Shown here: piece by piece, positions 1 through 9,379 of the stretch
How positions within the stretch are numbered: the stretch's first letter is position 1
How the letters are laid out: each line of letters starts with the position of its first letter
Assembly (NCBI GenBank): GCA_903892415.1
Contig: CAITIQ010000501.1
Span: 1-51,049, forward strand
Direction of reading: 5' to 3'
Length of the DNA stretch: 51,049 bases
From: an uncultured delta proteobacterium
GTDB taxonomy: Bacteria > Myxococcota_A > Polyangia > Polyangiales > Polyangiaceae
Made by a program: the position numbers and the translations under genes
Notes under the pieces: model-generated
The model's database searches: none
Seen by the model: only the letters and a program-made list of their open reading frames with translations
Told to the model about the DNA's origin: nothing

Positions 1-1445
1 CGCTGCGTGAGCGCCGCGAGCAGCTCGTCCACCGTCTTGCCGCTGGCGCAGATGATGTACGTAAAGCCGAAGCGAGCCTCGTAGGCGCGGTTCTTCTCGG
101 CCATCTCCTCGCGTTGCGCGTCCGAGGCCGCAGCCATTCCAGCCTGCTCCTTGCGCGACCACTGCACCTCGCCTTGCTCGCGTTTGGCCGCGGCTTGGCT
201 CTCCCCGATGCGCGGGTGAGCCGACATGGCCTCCTTCCACTCGCTCGGGCCGAGCGCCTCCCAGGCCGTTGCTGCTGCCTTCAGCATCGCCTCCAGGCTT
301 TGGAACGGCCGGGCGTTGGTCATAGCGAGCGCCCATGAGTCGACGGCAGCGCAGGCCTTGAACGCGGCCTGGGCTTCGGGAGGCGGCAAGCGGTTGATGC
401 GCTCGAGGCCGAGCTTGATCCGCTCCTCGTCCTCGACGGTACCGAACGCCCGCAAGCGACTGACGCCGCCGTCGGGATAGACCGATAAACGAAGGTGCGT
501 CACCGGTCCGAGCGACAATAGCTCCGGCTCGAAGAAGTGCCGCGTGTGCGCCATTAGCTTCCTGCGCGGTAGCAGCGGCTTCCACTCGGCGGCTCCAAGC
601 TCGGCGCCGTCCTCCAGGCTGCAGCCGTCGATGCTGGCGGTGTCCGGGAAGTTGCCCTTGAAGTGGTTGGTATCAATCTCGACGCGGCTGATGCTGCCGC
701 GAGCCGCGAGCTTGAGCACCGCCCAGTCGTTGCCCGGCCCGCGCCGCCTTCGGGTCTCCCAGCCGTCGCTCATGTTCACTGCTCGGCCCGGCATGATCAG
801 GTTGCGCCGTTCACCGAAGAACATATCGCTGGCGGTGAGGACGTCCCCACCGTTCTCGGCCGCTGCCAGGTCCACCTCGCCGCGCGCGTGGCCTCGCCGG
901 TGCCAGTCCGGAACCACGCTGCCGATCACGCGCAGGCGCGCGACGCCGCCGTCGGGATAGATAACTAATTTAACGTGGGTAAAGGCAAACGGACAATCGA
1001 CCTCAAAGCGGTTCTTGCTATTGCCCTCGAGGTTCGAGCGTTTGAGGATGGGCGTCCACACCGTCTCGGGCGAGTGCAGCGCCTCCTCTGAGGCGTCGAT
1101 CGGCAGCGCGGTGCCGAGCACCTCGCAGGCCTCCGGGAAGTTGCCGCGGAACCAGGAGGTATCCACGATCAGCCCGCGAACGAGGCCCGGGCAGCCCAAG
1201 CGAATGATCGCCCAGTCATGGAAGTCAGGGTGCAGCGAGGTGTCAGCGGTACCGTCGGGATGGCGCTTGCGACGGCTCTCCCAGCCGTCCATCCACTTGC
1301 CTTTATCGGTATAGGCGTGCTCGCGCCACTCGGCGTCGTGCGCCAAAAGGAGATTCTCCTTCTCGGCGAAGAAGTCGTCACTGCAGGAAACGACCACGGC
1401 TCCGAGCCGCAGCGATGCGAGATTCAGCCCATCAAACGCAGTCAT
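1..1445 (-). CDS. Allantoicase fused to OHCU decarboxylase (partial, runs off left edge)
   Basis: The first ~320 residues are allantoicase, which splits allantoate into ureidoglycolate and urea. Both halves of its internal repeat are visible, each ending in a YPDGG(V)xRLR signature (near 955 and 475). The frame continues with no stop into a second domain with HPRIGE (near 218-201) and FGFTYIICASGK (near 75-40), the hallmarks of 2-oxo-4-hydroxy-4-carboxy-5-ureidoimidazoline decarboxylase (UraD), which makes S-allantoin. I checked the codon phase at five points and read every codon from 480 to 1; no stop is present, so the fusion is real in this sequence. The ATG overlaps the allantoinase stop (TGATG), implying translational coupling. 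The two activities flank allantoinase in the pathway. The 3' end lies outside the window. Confidence 0.9.
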   Translation of the reverse strand, partial: MTAFDGLNLASLRLGAVVVSCSDDFFAEKENLLLAHDAEWREHAYTDKGKWMDGWESRRKRHPDGTADTSLHPDFHDWAIIRLGCPGLVRGLIVDTSWFRGNFPEACEVLGTALPIDASEEALHSPETVWTPILKRSNLEGNSKNRFEVDCPFAFTHVKLVIYPDGGVARLRVIGSVVPDWHRRGHARGEVDLAAAENGGDVLTASDMFFGERRNLIMPGRAVNMSDGWETRRRRGPGNDWAVLKLAARGSISRVEIDTNHFKGNFPDTASIDGCSLEDGAELGAAEWKPLLPRRKLMAHTRHFFEPELLSLGPVTHLRLSVYPDGGVSRLRAFGTVEDEERIKLGLERINRLPPPEAQAAFKACAAVDSWALAMTNARPFQSLEAMLKAAATAWEALGPSEWKEAMSAHPRIGESQAAAKREQGEVQWSRKEQAGMAAASDAQREEMAEKNRAYEARFGFTYIICASGKTVDELLAALTQ

Positions 1446-2824
1446 CAGATGCCTCCCTTGAGCCACTGCCCGCTGCTCGCCGCCACCGGCACCTCGGCTT
1501 CGTCGGCACGGTACACGCAGGTGCCGCGAACGTAGGTGGCGGCGACCGCGCCGAGCAACGTCTCCCCGTCGTACGGGGTCAGCTTGTTCTTGTGACGAAT
1601 GCTCGGCTTCGTCACGGTGGTCTTGGCGTGCTCGTTGAGGAAGGTGAAGTCCGCGTCCAGCCCGACCTCGATCGCGCCTTTGCGGCTGCTGAGGCGCGCG
1701 TGGCGAGCGGGGTTACGGCTCATCCAGCGTGTGACGTCCTCCAAGCTGAAGCCGCGCTTCTTGGCCTCGGTGTGCACGGCCAGAAAGCTCCATTGCAGGC
1801 CGGCGATACCACCCCACGCGCCCATGAAGTCTCCGTCCTCGGTGCGCTTGAGCTCTGGGAGGCAAGGCGAGTGATCGGAGACCACCATTTCAATAAGCCC
1901 TTCACGAACGGCCTCCCACAGGGCCTCGCGGTTCCGGGCCTCGCGGATGGGCGGAGCACACTTGAACCAGGTCGCTCCGTCGGGGATCTCTTCGGCGCTG
2001 AAATGCAGATAGTGCGGAGCCGTCTCGGCGGTGAGCGGCACGCCCTCGTCGCGAGCCTTCTTGAGCCAGGTGAGCGCAGTCGCCGAGGAAAGATGCACCA
2101 CGTGGATCGGCACCTGGGTGCTAGCGGCCAACGCATAAAGCTGTGCGACGGCGCGCTCCTCGGCGGACGGTGGACGCGAGGCGAGGTAGGTCGCGTAGGA
2201 ACGGCTATCCATGCGGGCGATCACATCGGCGACCGCGTCGATCGGCCCTTCGAGCTCCGCGTGCACCATCAGCGGCACGCCACGGCCTTTGAGCTGGGCC
2301 AGCGCGTCCTCGATGTTGGAGAGCGAGACGAAGGGAAATTCGAGCACCCCGGAGGGCAACATGAAGCACTTGAAGCCGTGCGCGCCCTCATCCAGCAGGT
2401 GACCGAGCGAGCGCCGATCCCCGGTGGTGTTGTCGGGCACAGCGCCTCCCCACAGCCCAACGTCGACGCGCAAGCGACCATCGGTAGCCGCGGCCTTCTC
2501 GGCCAGCCCGCGCGCGCTGGTAGCCGGCGGAATGCTGTTGAGCGGCATATCCACCAAGGTGGTGATGCCACCGGCTGCAGCCGCTGAGGTCGCCGTCTCG
2601 AAGCCCTCCCATTCGGTGCGGCCCGGCTCATTGATGTGTACGTGGGTATCGACGATGCCGGGGAGCAGCGTACAAGACTCGAACTCGACGACCGGTGCGC
2701 CCTCCGGCACAGCCTCGTAGGCGGCTACGGCTGCGATCTTTCCGGCGACCACCTTCACGCTCGCGGGCTTGATGCCGCTGGGGAGGACGGCGCGCTTGGC
2801 GCGAAAGAACTGCTCTTCGCTCAT
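1445..2824 (-). CDS. allB: Allantoinase (cyclic amidohydrolase)
   Basis: Hydrolyses the hydantoin ring of allantoin to allantoate in the cytosol. The 459-residue protein has the metal-dependent amidohydrolase motifs: PGIVDTHVHINEPGR near residue 60 (metal-binding HxH), GGITTLVDMPLNSIPP near 95, FKCFMLPSG (the FKxF lysine that is carboxylated in this family), HAELEGP, HVVHLSS, ETAPHYL and VSDHSPC. These separate allantoinase from dihydroorotase and match the usual family length. I start at the ATG at 2824, which overlaps the puuD stop as ATGA; the frame stays open further upstream but that part lies inside puuD. Neighbours puuD and the allantoicase fusion fix its role in urate breakdown. Confidence 0.94.
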   Translation of the reverse strand: MSEEQFFRAKRAVLPSGIKPASVKVVAGKIAAVAAYEAVPEGAPVVEFESCTLLPGIVDTHVHINEPGRTEWEGFETATSAAAAGGITTLVDMPLNSIPPATSARGLAEKAAATDGRLRVDVGLWGGAVPDNTTGDRRSLGHLLDEGAHGFKCFMLPSGVLEFPFVSLSNIEDALAQLKGRGVPLMVHAELEGPIDAVADVIARMDSRSYATYLASRPPSAEERAVAQLYALAASTQVPIHVVHLSSATALTWLKKARDEGVPLTAETAPHYLHFSAEEIPDGATWFKCAPPIREARNREALWEAVREGLIEMVVSDHSPCLPELKRTEDGDFMGAWGGIAGLQWSFLAVHTEAKKRGFSLEDVTRWMSRNPARHARLSSRKGAIEVGLDADFTFLNEHAKTTVTKPSIRHKNKLTPYDGETLLGAVAATYVRGTCVYRADEAEVPVAASSGQWLKGGI

Positions 2825-4020
2825 GGTCCTTTGGCTCCCTGGTCGATCCAGGCTCGCAGCGTCTCGCGCTCGGCCTGCGTCATGTTGGTTTGGTTGGCGA
2901 GCGGCATGCTCTTCGACTTCACGGCTCGCTCTTCGATCTTTGGCGCGTGCCGAACGATCAGGTCGGCGCTGTCGAACATGATGCCGTTGGGCGCAACTTT
3001 GTAGCCGGCGTTGGTCGGCGTGGTCGAGTGGCACTCGGTACAGCGGTTGTGGATGATCTCGGCCACCTCGGCGAACTCGACCGGAGTGGTCCGCTTCTGC
3101 GAGGGGCTGAGCATGTCCTTGTCGCTCATCATCACCAGGGTGAAGGAGGCGGCTCCAAAGGCGACGAAGCTGGTGGGCCAGAACCACATCTTGTTGGTGA
3201 ACCGCATGTTCATCCCGTGCCGGACGAAGGCTCCGGCCGAACACAGAACGAGCAGGATCACCCAGGACTTCGGGTGCCCAAACGTCGACGGGAAGTGACC
3301 GCTGAGCATGATGAACAGCAGCGGGAAGGTGAAGTAGTTGTTGTGAATCGAGCGCTGTTTGGCCTGATAGCCAACCGCAGGATCTTGCTCACGCCCTTCT
3401 TTGGTCGCGGCGATCAGCTCGCGCTGGGACGGCATGATCACGAACCAGACGTTGCCGGTCATGATGGTGCCCATCAAGATGCCTACGTGCATATAGGCGG
3501 CGCGCCCGCTGAAGAAGTTGAAGTAGACGGCCGAGGCGCCAATGACGATGCCCAGGGTGAGCAGCGTCGCCAGGGTCACGCTCTTACCAATCTTGGTCCG
3601 CCAAACAATGTCGTAGAGGATCCAAGCCGCCGGCAGACTCGCCGCGCTAATACCTATTGCGGTGTTGGCGCTGATGGCAGCGATCTCCGGGTCCACCATC
3701 ATCGAGGCGGCGCTCATGTAGTAGACGAGCACCATCAGCGAGATGCCACTCGCCCAGGTGGTGAAGTTCTGCCACTTGAACCAATGCAGGTTCTCCGGGA
3801 GCTGGGAGGGCGAGAGAGCGAGCTTCTCCATCTGGTAGAAGCCCCCGGAGTGAACCATCCAGATCTCCCCCACGAGCCCCTTGCGTGGGCCGCTCTTGGG
3901 CGTCTCCAGATTGCGGTCAATCCAGTTCCAGAGCATCGAGTTGCCGATCCACATGATGCCGGCGATGAGGTGAACCCAACGCGCAATCAATTGGACCAGC
4001 TCAGCTAGCGGATCGAACAT
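2821..4020 (-). CDS. puuD: Membrane urate oxidase PuuD with C-terminal cytochrome c domain
   Basis: Oxidises urate to 5-hydroxyisourate at the membrane and, unlike cofactor-free uricase, passes electrons to a covalently bound haem. The N-terminus (DPLAELVQLIARWVHLIAGIMWIGNS) and W/H-rich helices match the PuuD membrane domain with about eight TM segments. The last ~90 residues form a cytochrome c module with a CTECH haem site (near 3035-3050) and a distal MPLANQTNMT methionine ligand region. 399 residues is the normal length. ATG 4020 is preferred over an upstream in-frame GTG at 4050 because the family consensus begins there. It is followed by allB with an ATGA overlap. Product and family are well supported; electron delivery to the cbb3 oxidase is inference. 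Confidence 0.92.
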   Translation of the reverse strand: MFDPLAELVQLIARWVHLIAGIMWIGNSMLWNWIDRNLETPKSGPRKGLVGEIWMVHSGGFYQMEKLALSPSQLPENLHWFKWQNFTTWASGISLMVLVYYMSAASMMVDPEIAAISANTAIGISAASLPAAWILYDIVWRTKIGKSVTLATLLTLGIVIGASAVYFNFFSGRAAYMHVGILMGTIMTGNVWFVIMPSQRELIAATKEGREQDPAVGYQAKQRSIHNNYFTFPLLFIMLSGHFPSTFGHPKSWVILLVLCSAGAFVRHGMNMRFTNKMWFWPTSFVAFGAASFTLVMMSDKDMLSPSQKRTTPVEFAEVAEIIHNRCTECHSTTPTNAGYKVAPNGIMFDSADLIVRHAPKIEERAVKSKSMPLANQTNMTQAERETLRAWIDQGAKGP

Positions 4021-4118
4021 GTGTTTGGACCTGAACGCTCGCGGTCGCACGAACGACGAAGGGCGGCAAGCGCTTGCGTCGCTTGGCGCCCTCCACTGGC
4101 AATGGCTGCCCGCGGGCC

Positions 4119-6617
4119 TCAGTTCTTGCTGGGCGCCTTTTTCTTGGAGCCGCGCTTTTCCTGGGTTTTCTTCTTCTTGGTCTCGGCCCGGCGGACCTTC
4201 TTCTTGTCGCGCTTCGGCTTGGCCGTCGGCTCGCCTGCCTCGTTGTCTTCGCCCGCGTCCGCCAGCAACTTTTCACGGGCGGCGCCGCTCAGATTGGGCG
4301 GCCCAATGAACGGCTGCTTGGGGTTGAAGGCAGGCTCTTGCCAGCCGTCGCCAGCGGGCTTGCTGGCGAGCGTCGCTGGCTCGGGTTGGGCAGGCTGGGC
4401 GAGCGTCTGAGCCGCTGCTGCAAGGTCCGCGGGGAGGGCAGAGCGCGCCTGCTCGTGGTCGAGGAAAGGTACCTTCGCTTGGGCTTTGGCCATGAACTCA
4501 GTGCCCGAGGAAGTCAGAGTCGAGGCGAGCACGAGGAGGCCGGCCGTCATTGCGCCGAGTGCTGCAACGGCTCCGAGCTTGCGTCGTCGTGTACGTGCTC
4601 GCTCTGGCTCATTGAGGGCGCCCAGGACTTCGGCGCGCATCTCTTTGGCGCTGGAAAAACGCAGCGAGGCATGGCGCGCCAAGGCTTTACCAACCAACGC
4701 GTCGAGCAGCCTGGCGTGGGCGATGGTTGGCAGCACTTCGCTCGGCGGCGCCGGGCTTCCTTGCGCTTTGGCTTGAATCACCCCCAGCTGCGTCTCGGCT
4801 TTGAAGGGCACCGAGCCGGTGAGCAGCTCGTAAAGCATGGTGCCCACCGCATAAAGATCCGCTCGAACGTCCACCTCATGGGGCCGGGCCGCCTGCTCGG
4901 GCGCCATGTAGTCCGGGGTTCCCCAAAGTTCGACGCCGCTGCTGGTCGGCGCTGGCGTAAACACCTCGGAGAGGTCGCGGTCATCGCGTGCGATCGCGAT
5001 GCCAAAGTCGATCAGGGTCAGCGAACCGTCTTCGGCGACGATGATGTTGCTCGGCTTGAGGTCACGGTGAATCACGCCCTTTTCGTGAACGGCGGCCAGC
5101 ACGCTGAGCAGCTTCTCGGTCAGCTGCAGGGACTCCGCCACGGTGAGCTTTCCACCCTTGAGCTTGCTCTCGAGGTTCTGGCCCTCGCACAGCTCCAACA
5201 CCAAAAAGGGCCGATCATCGGCTGTGCGGCCAACGTCACGAAGGCGAACCACCCCAGGGACATCGAGCAGCGAGAGCACACGCATCTCGCGACGGAGCTG
5301 GGTCTCCCCGAGCTTCTCCTTCGAGTCGAGCAGCTTGATGGCCACGCTGCGATCGAGGTCGACGTGCAGCGCTTTGTGCACCGACGAGCCTTGCCCGCGC
5401 CCAAGCTCGCTCAGCAACTTGTAGCGCGTTCCGGGAAGTACGCCCTCTTCGCTCTCGCGCACCACGTGAGCTACTCGGGGCGTGTTGGCGCGAGGAGTCT
5501 TGCTGGCACCAAAGACTTTGCGCGCCTCGGCGACCAAACGCAGAAATTCCCGACGCGCGCGGGTGATCTCCCCGCTGAACATGCGGTTCATCAACATCTG
5601 CACCCGTCCGCGAACGCCGCGTTCTCCTGAGGCCATCGGCGGGGCGTGGCTCAGCAGCGAGGCGAGCTCACGAGCTGCATCTTTGGTGCGCGCGTAACGG
5701 TGATTCTTGTCGAAGCTGGTCAGCCGCTTGATCACCACGTCCAAGCCGGGGGGCGCGTCTTCGCAATCGCTGATCGGCGGCAGCTCCCGTTCACCCTTGC
5801 CCACCAGCGCCATGTGCTCGCTGGCCTCGCCGCTGAGGAAACGACGGCCACACACGAGCTCCCACAACATGACGCCAATCGCGTAAAGGTCGACTCGGAA
5901 GTCGCCCGAGTTGCCGTTGGCCACCTCTGGCGCGACGTAGCCCGGCTTGGCATAGACCACGCCGCTAACGGTGTGACACTTGCGGTTTTCCCCGCGCGCC
6001 GTGCCGAAGTCGATGATCTTGACCTCGCCGCCGTAGCTCACCATCAAGTTCTGCGGCGACAGATCGCGATGAACGATCGAGAGCGGCTTGCCGTCGCCGT
6101 CACTGCGCTCATGAACGTGCGAGAGGGCCTCGGCCGTGAGCTGGATGATCGCCACCGCCTCGTGCCAGGCGATGCGCTGACTCGTGGAAACCGAGCGCGC
6201 GCGCACGTCCCCAAGACTGCGCCCGTCCACGTACTCGACCACCACGTAAGGCTCGGAGGTTTCGTCGTCGACCGTAGCCTCGAGCACTTGAGCGACGCCT
6301 GGGTGTTCGAGTTGGGCCTGCACCCGGGCCTCGTCCAAAAAGCGAGCCTTGAAGCTCTTGTCGGTCCGGTGCTCGCTGCGAATCGTTTTGACGATCACAG
6401 GTCGCTCGGCGCCCTCGAGGCCAAGTGCTGCGGCGAGCATCACTTCGCCCATTCCGCCCTTGGCGATGCGCCGTAGCAACACGTAGCGACCAAAACGGCG
6501 CGGTAGCTCGAAGTAGGCGAGCGCTGCCGGGCGCAATGGTTCTCGCGGGGGCGCAGGCCGACTCAAGGCGCTTGGCACGCTGCCATGAGACGACGGACCG
6601 AGGGAGGAGGACTCCAT
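4119..6617 (-). CDS. Membrane Ser/Thr protein kinase with two kinase domains in tandem
   Basis: 832 residues. Kinase domain 1 spans roughly residues 44-325: glycine loop AKGGMGEV, VIVK lysine, catalytic HRDLSPQN near 184, then DFGTAR. Kinase domain 2 spans about 400-660: glycine loop GRGQGSSV, VAIK lysine, HRDLKPSN near 515, DFGIAIA, and an APE-like APEQAARP. Both keep all catalytic residues, so both look active. A single TM helix follows (GAVAALGAMTAGLLVLASTL, about 680-705), then a spacer and an extremely lysine-rich C-terminus. A good SD (AGGGGAAG) precedes ATG 6617. It lies 98 bp upstream of puuD on the same strand and may be co-transcribed with the purine genes. Domains at the N-terminal side suggest cytosolic kinases and an extracytoplasmic basic tail. 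Confidence 0.92.
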   Translation of the reverse strand: MESSSLGPSSHGSVPSALSRPAPPREPLRPAALAYFELPRRFGRYVLLRRIAKGGMGEVMLAAALGLEGAERPVIVKTIRSEHRTDKSFKARFLDEARVQAQLEHPGVAQVLEATVDDETSEPYVVVEYVDGRSLGDVRARSVSTSQRIAWHEAVAIIQLTAEALSHVHERSDGDGKPLSIVHRDLSPQNLMVSYGGEVKIIDFGTARGENRKCHTVSGVVYAKPGYVAPEVANGNSGDFRVDLYAIGVMLWELVCGRRFLSGEASEHMALVGKGERELPPISDCEDAPPGLDVVIKRLTSFDKNHRYARTKDAARELASLLSHAPPMASGERGVRGRVQMLMNRMFSGEITRARREFLRLVAEARKVFGASKTPRANTPRVAHVVRESEEGVLPGTRYKLLSELGRGQGSSVHKALHVDLDRSVAIKLLDSKEKLGETQLRREMRVLSLLDVPGVVRLRDVGRTADDRPFLVLELCEGQNLESKLKGGKLTVAESLQLTEKLLSVLAAVHEKGVIHRDLKPSNIIVAEDGSLTLIDFGIAIARDDRDLSEVFTPAPTSSGVELWGTPDYMAPEQAARPHEVDVRADLYAVGTMLYELLTGSVPFKAETQLGVIQAKAQGSPAPPSEVLPTIAHARLLDALVGKALARHASLRFSSAKEMRAEVLGALNEPERARTRRRKLGAVAALGAMTAGLLVLASTLTSSGTEFMAKAQAKVPFLDHEQARSALPADLAAAAQTLAQPAQPEPATLASKPAGDGWQEPAFNPKQPFIGPPNLSGAAREKLLADAGEDNEAGEPTAKPKRDKKKVRRAETKKKKTQEKRGSKKKAPSKN

Positions 6618-6703
6618 AGCTTCCCCTACGAGCCGAGCTTTCGCTGGGCCAACAAATCAACCGAAGGTCGAAGCGGTGAACTCATTGGGGTATAGGTGCC
6701 GCC

Positions 6704-7735
6704 ATGGGGAAGAGGAACACGATTGCCTTCATGATCGCGCTGGCTCTGACGACGACCGGCTGCGATGTCATCAACAAGCTAAAGAAGGCCAAGGAGGACT
6801 TGGCCTCCACCACCAGCTCGGCGGCGGCAGCGAAGGAAGGGCCGCTGTCCGATGATCCGGATGTGGCGCTTGGCTTGAAGCTGAACCACCCGATCGAGTG
6901 CATCAATAACACCTCGTCGGCGGTGTTTCGCAGCTACGACCGGTATGTCTCTTGGATCGATCCCAAGGTGGGTATCACTGGCAAAGAGCGCAATGTGTAC
7001 GGCCTCTACGAGATCAACAAGACCTTCGTCGACCGCTGCAAGAAGGCCCTCGTCGACCTAAAGAACGTCAAGGAGCCCAAGACGCCCGAACTCGACGGCT
7101 TCGCCGCGACCTACGAGACCAAGCTCGACGCGGTCATGACTGCGGCCACCGACGCCCATAAGTATTACAACCAAAAGGACTACGAAGACGACAAGTTCGC
7201 CAAGGCCAAGACCATGCATCCCGGTCTAATCAAGGCGTTCGAAGAGTTCGACGCGGCCGACAAAGCCATGCGCCAGGAGCTCACTCGGCTCAAGTCCGGC
7301 ATGAGTGAACGCGAGATCGCCAAGGTGGAGAAGGAGCAGGGCAAGAAGCTGCTCTGGCACAAGCTCAAGATGAGCATCGTGGCGGAGAAGGTCGTTCAGG
7401 CGGGCAATATGGACATTGCCAAGATTGACCTCGCTAAGCTCGAGGCGGCAACCAAGGATCTCGAGGACATGACGAACCAGCTCGAGTCGTACGCCAAGGC
7501 CCACACCGATGAGTCCTCCAAGGTCTTGCTCTGGGGTACGTATGAGTCCAGGCCTGGGGAGCTCTTGCGCTCAGCCAAGTCGCTGATGCGCCGCGTGCGC
7601 GACAAGAAGCCCTTCGAAACCAGCGAAACGATGATGATCAACGCTGGCAACCCGCAAATGATCGAGGGGCACCCGGCGCACCTCTTGGCCAAGTACAACG
7701 ACCTGATCAAAGCGTCGAACTCGCTGAAGTTTTAA
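6704..7735 (+). CDS. DUF3829 (YiiG-like) lipoprotein
   Basis: 343 residues. It begins with a lipoprotein signal whose lipobox is LTTTGC (Cys about residue 20), followed by a charged Ala/Ser-rich linker. The rest is helical: the segment from ECINNTSSAVFRSYDRYVSW onward, with alternating charged and hydrophobic residues, resembles the DUF3829/YiiG family of periplasmic helical lipoproteins of unknown function. SD-like AGGTG precedes ATG 6704. It diverges from the tandem kinase gene (86 bp between starts) and converges on the next gene so tightly that both stop codons share the palindrome TTAA. No enzymatic motif is visible. Confidence 0.72.
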   Translation: MGKRNTIAFMIALALTTTGCDVINKLKKAKEDLASTTSSAAAAKEGPLSDDPDVALGLKLNHPIECINNTSSAVFRSYDRYVSWIDPKVGITGKERNVYGLYEINKTFVDRCKKALVDLKNVKEPKTPELDGFAATYETKLDAVMTAATDAHKYYNQKDYEDDKFAKAKTMHPGLIKAFEEFDAADKAMRQELTRLKSGMSEREIAKVEKEQGKKLLWHKLKMSIVAEKVVQAGNMDIAKIDLAKLEAATKDLEDMTNQLESYAKAHTDESSKVLLWGTYESRPGELLRSAKSLMRRVRDKKPFETSETMMINAGNPQMIEGHPAHLLAKYNDLIKASNSLKF

Positions 7736-9330
7736 AGCGGTATCGAGTAGGCGCCTTCCGGTGGCGCAAAGCACACGAGGCTGGGGTTGTCTTCGGGCAT
7801 CTCCAGCTTCATGTGGGTTAGCAGCAGCTTCCCCGTATCTGCGTTCGGAACGGTGATTCCGAGCCGGCGCTTCCCACCGTGGTTGAAGTCGAGCAGCGTC
7901 TCCGTCGTGCGCTTCTCGAAGGCCTTGAGCGCCTTCTTGGTGCGAGGAAAGTCGAACTTCTTCGGCGTCCTGTCGGACACGTCGTAGAGGAATAGGAACG
8001 GCGTGCTGCAGCTCTCGGTCAGCAGGGGGAAGACCTCGGAGGCCGCGCTGCTCGAGTCGGGGCTCTCTTTGAATAGGTCGGCGGGCGGCGTGCCGAGCAG
8101 CTTCTGATCCACGGTGCCGAGCAGCACCGAGATCCCAGAGATCTCCCCGCCAACCGACGCATAGGCGGTGTTCTCATCCGTGGCCCAAAGCGCCGTGAGC
8201 CGGACTTGCTTGGGCGGGACGAATTGCTGGTAACGGTTGTCCTTGGTGACACTCACTAGCTTGTGAAGCTCGTTCGACCCTTTGTAGCGACCGACGTTCA
8301 AGCCGAAGAAGGTGCCATCCGGCGTTGCCCACACCGCGGCGATGTGGCCCGGGTCATGGGTCTCCAAACGGCGGGTGATAACCCCGTCGAAGCGCGCGAG
8401 GTAGTACGGCGCGCTCGAGCTGGAGAGGGCGACGTAGACAGCGTTCTTGGAGCTTACTGCGATATGGTGGTGATAGGGCATTAGCTCGCCGGCGGCCTCG
8501 AGCTCAGGCAAGTCCTCGATGCGGCTCTTGCTTTCACCGGCTGGCCAGTACTCCAAGGCGAATTTTTTGGTGTCACAACGCTGGCCGAGCACGTAGACCT
8601 CTCCGCTGGGCAACGTCGCCACGTCGAACGGGCGCAGTAGTGCGCCGCTGCAGCCCTCCTTGGCTTCGGCTTTGGTGGGTTGAAGTTCAACCTTGGCGCT
8701 GCCGTGCACCACCGCGAGTTCATTGCCGTTGATGCCCAAGAAGGCTCCGTTGGTCCAATGGACCACGCTGTAGGGCAGCGTCTTTTCGACTGACCACTGG
8801 CCGCCGTGACGCACATACGCGACGTCGCGCGAACTCGATTGGCGCGCACCAAAGAAGCTACTGAAATGCGCTTCGGCCCAAAGATCCTCGGGCCAGTAAC
8901 CCTCGAGCCGGCGAATCTCGTACGCCCCGAGCAGCGGCGTATTCTTCTCCACCTTCTCAGTGGTGACGGCCTTGGGCTTGAGCTTCAAGTCCCCGTCTTC
9001 GAGCTCGTATACGTGGCCTGCTTTGGTGACCACCATACGGTCGCGGAAGGGATGAATCACAAAGTCCGAGGACGCTTGGCCCCCCGGCATAAAGCCGGCC
9101 TCTTCCTTCAGGTAAGCAACCGGGAAGAGCGGCTTGCTCGCGGGCTTCGTCTTGATGGTGCTGCGGTCCAGCTGCTCCGGCGTAGTTGGGCTGGCCGAGG
9201 CCGACACTGCGCTGGCCGGGCGCTCGGAGGTGATGGGCGCCGCCGCGGACGTTGATTCAGCCTTTGTCTGGTCTCCGCAGCCGAGGGCCAAGAGCGCGAG
9301 CAGGAGCGTGGAGCGTTGAGCCGGATGCAT
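7732..9330 (-). CDS. Hypothetical lipoprotein, probable beta-propeller-like repeats
   Basis: 532 residues if started at ATG 9330, chosen because it gives a textbook lipoprotein signal (STLLLALLALGCGDQ). The frame remains open another 61 codons upstream, but those residues lack a signal and cover the end of the SafE-like gene. After a Ser/Ala/Pro linker the mature protein has recurring short strands such as AAVWATPDGTFFGLN and ALWATDENTAYASVGG, reminiscent of BNR/WD-type propeller blades. I do not recognise a named family. It lies 50 bp downstream of the SafE-like gene and could be the last gene of the cbb3 transcript. The stop overlaps the stop of the convergent DUF3829 gene by four bases. 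Confidence 0.6.
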   Translation of the reverse strand: MHPAQRSTLLLALLALGCGDQTKAESTSAAAPITSERPASAVSASASPTTPEQLDRSTIKTKPASKPLFPVAYLKEEAGFMPGGQASSDFVIHPFRDRMVVTKAGHVYELEDGDLKLKPKAVTTEKVEKNTPLLGAYEIRRLEGYWPEDLWAEAHFSSFFGARQSSSRDVAYVRHGGQWSVEKTLPYSVVHWTNGAFLGINGNELAVVHGSAKVELQPTKAEAKEGCSGALLRPFDVATLPSGEVYVLGQRCDTKKFALEYWPAGESKSRIEDLPELEAAGELMPYHHHIAVSSKNAVYVALSSSSAPYYLARFDGVITRRLETHDPGHIAAVWATPDGTFFGLNVGRYKGSNELHKLVSVTKDNRYQQFVPPKQVRLTALWATDENTAYASVGGEISGISVLLGTVDQKLLGTPPADLFKESPDSSSAASEVFPLLTESCSTPFLFLYDVSDRTPKKFDFPRTKKALKAFEKRTTETLLDFNHGGKRRLGITVPNADTGKLLLTHMKLEMPEDNPSLVCFAPPEGAYSIPL

Positions 9331-9379
9331 CAGGCGTGGAACGCTAGACCAAGTTGTGGGCCGGCGGAGCAGGCTTTCG

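Noticed and set aside
1415..2587. Long open frame (390 codons) on the plus strand over allantoinase
   Set aside because: Antisense shadow of a clear allantoinase; no recognisable domain, and such frames are common in GC-rich coding DNA.
4074..5630. 518-codon plus-strand frame over the tandem kinase
   Set aside because: Mirrors the codon structure of the kinase gene; no homology features.
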